Origin: Acidimicrobiaceae bacterium
GTDB taxonomy: Bacteria; Actinomycetota; Acidimicrobiia; Acidimicrobiales; Aldehydirespiratoraceae
NCBI GenBank assembly: GCA_026706815.1
Contig: JAPOYA010000024.1
Span: forward strand, 62,001 to 126,000
Length of the DNA stretch: 64,000 nt
Reading direction: 5' to 3'
Made by a program: the position numbers and the translations under genes. Shown here in pieces: positions 61,228 through 64,000 of the stretch. Position 1 is the first letter of the stretch. The number at the start of each line of letters is the position of its first letter. The notes below the pieces were generated by a model. That model saw only the letters and a program-made list of their open reading frames with translations. It searched no databases and was not told the origin of the DNA.

Positions 61228-62721
61228 ATGATGATGCGGTTGTGCGCGGCTTGGAAGAAGAGTGCGCTTGTGGCGGTGGCTCTGTTGCTTCTGAGCGCCT
61301 GCCGTGTCGATACCACGGTCGACATCAGGGTCGACGAAGACGGTTCTGGCGAGGTGACCGTGGAGGTGGTCGCCGATGCTGAAGCTGTTTCTCTGATTCC
61401 TGACGCTCCCAATGCGTTGCGGCTCGACGATCTCAGCGACGCGGGATGGACCGTGAACAGCAGCACTGTTGATGGCGCTGGTTCGCTGACCGTGACGGTC
61501 GCGAAGCGGTTCCCGTCCTCAGACGCGCTCGGTGGCGTGTTGGCCGAGATCGCCGGTGAGGACGTGATCTTCGAGGGGTTCACGCTCATCAAGGAGCACA
61601 GCTTCGACATCATCGGACTGGGGCCGGCGAAAACCGATTACGAACTCAGTGGTTCGATCAACCCCGCGTTCGACATCGAACAACTCGGCGACGTGCTCCC
61701 CCAGGGGCTCCCACCCCTCGGGCGCAGTGGGGATTCGATTGAAAACGAGTTTGAAGGCGACTTCGAAGATGTGCTCGGTTTGACGGTGACGGTGCGACTG
61801 CCGGAGGCGCCGCGTTCGGCCAGCGGTGAGATTGTCGACGAGACCATCGTTTGGACGATGAACTACGGCGACCGTGCTGTGGAGATTGAGGCGAATACGG
61901 CCGTTGAGAGCATCCTGGTACGGGTTTGGACGATGGTCGCGCTCGCTGCGGGCGTTCTCTTGGTGCTGCTCCTCGGCGCCTACTCGGTGCACTTCCTGTT
62001 GGCCAAGTGGCGCACACCGAAGGGTCGACGACGCAGGGATGTACGGCGTCGCCAGCATCGTGCGGCCACCCGGGCACAGGAGGCGAGCCGCCCTCGTCGT
62101 CGAATGTTGCGACTGTTGGTGCTGGACGTCCATGGAGTGTTGGTTCGTCCTACGGACCCGCTTGAAGGGGCGTTGCTGCCGTTGATTCTGGATGAACGAC
62201 CCGACATTGACCCCCAGCGTGTCAGGGACCTGCATCGCTTGTTGGTTCTGGGGCGAATGTCTCCGTCGGAGTTCTGGAGCGAGGTTGATCTGAGCTTGGT
62301 CTCCGATCAGCTCGAGACGAGATATCTGTCGTCATTCCGGCTGCTTCCGGGCCTGCATACGTTCCTGGATCGAATGAAGAGCAGCGAACTCCCGGTTGCG
62401 GTGATCGGCAATCAGCCGCGCGCCTGGGGTGACCGCTTGCGTCGGATGGCGGCGCTCGATGATTCGATCTCGTCGTGGATGGTCAGTGGCGACGTCGGGT
62501 CCACGTTGCCTGAACCGGCGCTTTTCGAAGCGACCCGGCGAACCATGTCCGTCGACCTCTTCGACTGCTTCTATCTGAGCAATATCCCCGGCAACCTGGA
62601 TGTTGCTGAAGAGCTGGGCATGGCGACTGGACTGTTCTTGTCGGGCAAAGATCCAATCCCAGACACTGATCACACGGTGATCCTCGGATTCGAGGATCTT
62701 CTCAAGAACCGCGGGGCCTGA
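61228..62721 (+). CDS. LppM-like lipoprotein domain fused to a degenerate HAD-like domain
   Basis: A 497-residue two-part protein. Residues 1-225: signal peptide with lipobox LLSAC (Cys25), then an LppM-like domain (DTTVDIRVDEDGSGEVTVEV, KRFPSSDALGGVLAE). Residues 228-258 form a membrane helix followed by Arg-rich sequence. Residues 293-497 resemble a HAD hydrolase (LRLLVLDVHGVLVRP) but key residues are changed: motif I is DVHG rather than DxDG, the motif III lysine is Leu (STLPEPALFEAT) and motif IV reads SNIPGN instead of a GD pair. Predicted topology is LppM domain outside and HAD domain inside. ATG 62104 could start the HAD part alone. Confidence 0.75.
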   Translation: MMMRLCAAWKKSALVAVALLLLSACRVDTTVDIRVDEDGSGEVTVEVVADAEAVSLIPDAPNALRLDDLSDAGWTVNSSTVDGAGSLTVTVAKRFPSSDALGGVLAEIAGEDVIFEGFTLIKEHSFDIIGLGPAKTDYELSGSINPAFDIEQLGDVLPQGLPPLGRSGDSIENEFEGDFEDVLGLTVTVRLPEAPRSASGEIVDETIVWTMNYGDRAVEIEANTAVESILVRVWTMVALAAGVLLVLLLGAYSVHFLLAKWRTPKGRRRRDVRRRQHRAATRAQEASRPRRRMLRLLVLDVHGVLVRPTDPLEGALLPLILDERPDIDPQRVRDLHRLLVLGRMSPSEFWSEVDLSLVSDQLETRYLSSFRLLPGLHTFLDRMKSSELPVAVIGNQPRAWGDRLRRMAALDDSISSWMVSGDVGSTLPEPALFEATRRTMSVDLFDCFYLSNIPGNLDVAEELGMATGLFLSGKDPIPDTDHTVILGFEDLLKNRGA

Positions 62722-62767
62722 GGCGGAAGCGGAACCCACTGTCACAGGGCCTACGTAATGTGCCTCT

Positions 62768-64000
62768 ATGGCTCGGACGAGGACTGTTCATCGATGTTCA
62801 GCGTGCGGTGCGTCTTCACCGTGCTGGACGGGTCGCTGCGACAGCTGCGGCGAGTGGAACACCCTCAGCGAGGAATCAGTCCAAAGAGACTGCTCGTCTT
62901 CTCTGTCCTTGGCTCCTTCGGTCGGGCATGCGGCTGGGGGTGCGTTCGGTGGGCCTGGCAATGTGGCGCTCCGCATCGGTGATGTGGCCGATGAGTCGGC
63001 CGCGGTTCAAGCCACCGGCCTGCCGGAATTGGACCGGGTTCTCGGAGGAGGGCTCGTTGCGGGATCAGTGACCCTGCTCGGCGGTGAGCCTGGTATCGGG
63101 AAGTCGACCCTGCTGCTCCAACTTGCGGCGAAGGCGTCGGAGGCCAGTCGCCGCGCGCTCTACGTGTCGGGTGAAGAGTCGATCGGCCAGATCCGGATGC
63201 GCGCTGATCGCCTCGGTGCAACCCAGTCGGAATTGTGGCTCGTGGCCGCAACTTCCCTGACGGAGGTTCTGGCTCATCTCGATGACGTCGAGCCAGATCT
63301 TGTCATCGTGGATTCGGTGCAGACCTTGCAGAGCCCGGCGCATACGTCGGCTCCCGGGTCGGTGGTGCAGGTCCGTGAGTGCGCCCATGTTCTGGTGCAG
63401 GAGGCGAAGCGTCGCGGTATCGCTTTTCTGTTGGTGGGCCACGTAACCAAAGAGGGAGCTTTGGCAGGGCCGCGGGTGCTCGAGCACGTGGTCGACACGG
63501 TTCTCGAGTTTGAGGGCGAACGTCATCATGAGCTTCGGCTGCTGCGTGCCTCCAAGCACCGCTTCGGACCGACCTGCGAAGTAGGGCTGATGCAGATGGA
63601 CGAGTCGGGGTTGGCGCCGGTTGGGAATCCGAGCGGACTGTTCTTGGCTGACAGGGTCGCTCAGGTGTCAGGATCCGCGGTGGTCCCGACTGTTGACGGG
63701 AACCGCCCTCTGCTTGTCGAGTTGCAGGCACTGGTCGCTCCGTCTTCGCTGGCGACGCCGAGGCGCAGCGCGTCCGGGGTGGACCACGGCCGCTTGGCCA
63801 TGCTGTTGGCCGTGCTGGAGAGGCGAGTCGGGTTGCCGCTGTCGAGCAGCGAGGTTTACGCGCTTGCGGTGGGGGGAGCGAAGGTGATCGACCCCGGTGC
63901 TGATGCTGCATTGGCTCTGGCTGTCGCTTCTTCGCTCACCGACCGCCCACTGGCTGAAGATCTGGTGGTCATTGGCGAGGTCGGCTTGGGCGGTGAGCTT
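62768..64000 (+). CDS. radA: DNA repair protein RadA (5' part; runs off the window)
   Basis: RecA-like helicase for recombination intermediates. From ATG 62768 the frame stays open for 411 codons to the window end. The four-cysteine zinc finger CSACGASSPCWTGRCDSC starts it; then GGEPGIGKSTLLLQLAAKA (Walker A), YVSGEESIGQIRMRA and VDSVQTL. The RadA signature KNRFG reads KHRFG (ASKHRFGPTCEVG). The Lon-like C-terminal domain has begun (VDHGRLAMLLAVLERRVG). About 40 residues are missing beyond the edge. Confidence 0.93.
   Translation, partial: MARTRTVHRCSACGASSPCWTGRCDSCGEWNTLSEESVQRDCSSSLSLAPSVGHAAGGAFGGPGNVALRIGDVADESAAVQATGLPELDRVLGGGLVAGSVTLLGGEPGIGKSTLLLQLAAKASEASRRALYVSGEESIGQIRMRADRLGATQSELWLVAATSLTEVLAHLDDVEPDLVIVDSVQTLQSPAHTSAPGSVVQVRECAHVLVQEAKRRGIAFLLVGHVTKEGALAGPRVLEHVVDTVLEFEGERHHELRLLRASKHRFGPTCEVGLMQMDESGLAPVGNPSGLFLADRVAQVSGSAVVPTVDGNRPLLVELQALVAPSSLATPRRSASGVDHGRLAMLLAVLERRVGLPLSSSEVYALAVGGAKVIDPGADAALALAVASSLTDRPLAEDLVVIGEVGLGGEL

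Noticed and set aside
61600-62077. Minus-strand frames opposite the LppM-HAD gene
   Set aside because: Arg/Pro/His-rich antisense translation without motifs.

Overview
This window is a GC-rich chromosomal segment from an actinomycetote, most likely a member of the Acidimicrobiia or a close relative. The clues are a mycothiol glycosyltransferase (MshA), a rex-hemACD type heme operon, a Gram-positive style Tad pilus locus, an LppM-like lipoprotein, the zinc-metalloprotease/tilS/hpt/folate gene order, many GTG starts and many 4-nt GTGA/ATGA stop-start overlaps. This is inference from gene content; no marker rRNA lies in the window.

Layout. 0-3.6 kb: split cytochrome b (PetB-like and PetD-like) with a two-cluster ferredoxin and a small membrane protein, divergent from a membrane-anchored cytochrome c. 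3.7-5.3 kb: glucose-6-phosphate isomerase. 5.4-16.4 kb (minus strand): one long cluster, proC, SAM hydrolase, a 27-aa membrane peptide, acyl-CoA ligase, rex, hemA, hemC, hemD, a GPP34 protein, hemB, hemL and a YceI protein. It covers the whole C5 route from glutamyl-tRNA to uroporphyrinogen III. 16.5-22.4 kb: pyrF, a YbjN protein, mshA, moaD, a histidine phosphatase, a YgjP-type metallopeptidase and an ABC1 kinase. 22.5-27.6 kb is accessory in character: a ribbon-helix-helix/PIN toxin-antitoxin pair, a Baeyer-Villiger type monooxygenase, a matrixin protease remnant, an AT-rich lipoprotein gene and a drug-type MFS exporter carrying an internal duplication. 27.7-34.3 kb: acyltransferase, sulfatase, tRNA-Lys, secreted proteins, cyclophilin, methyltransferase, and aat running into tRNA-Ser.

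34.4-36.7 kb holds an AbiEi/AbiEii-type module between tRNA-Ser and a selenocysteine tRNA. Its nucleotidyltransferase toxin carries a C-terminal WYL-like domain, and a perfect palindrome lies just upstream. 36.9-40.7 kb is a compact Tad pilus operon (tadZ, tadA, tadB, tadC, pilin, tadE), followed by an anti-anti-sigma/anti-sigma pair, nhaA and topA. 45.8-48.9 kb: MFS, tmk, holB, then tRNA-Thr. 49-57.2 kb: small membrane protein, metalloprotease, tilS, hpt, folE, folP, a degenerate phosphatase, folB, folK, a DUF2520 protein, panC and coaX, largely a translationally coupled cofactor operon. 57.2-64 kb: a 103-bp tandem repeat, a polyprenyl diphosphate synthase, clpC, an LppM-HAD fusion and radA (cut by the window edge).

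The most unusual features are: (i) short and medium tandem duplications that repeatedly sit exactly on gene ends (moaD, polyprenyl synthase, tadA/tadB, cyclophilin/methyltransferase); (ii) the AbiEii-WYL toxin; (iii) the aat reading frame that passes through a whole tRNA gene; (iv) a recurring VPEHLL-type N-terminal motif shared by two subunits of the respiratory complex; and (v) two proteins whose phosphatase or HAD catalytic residues are lost.
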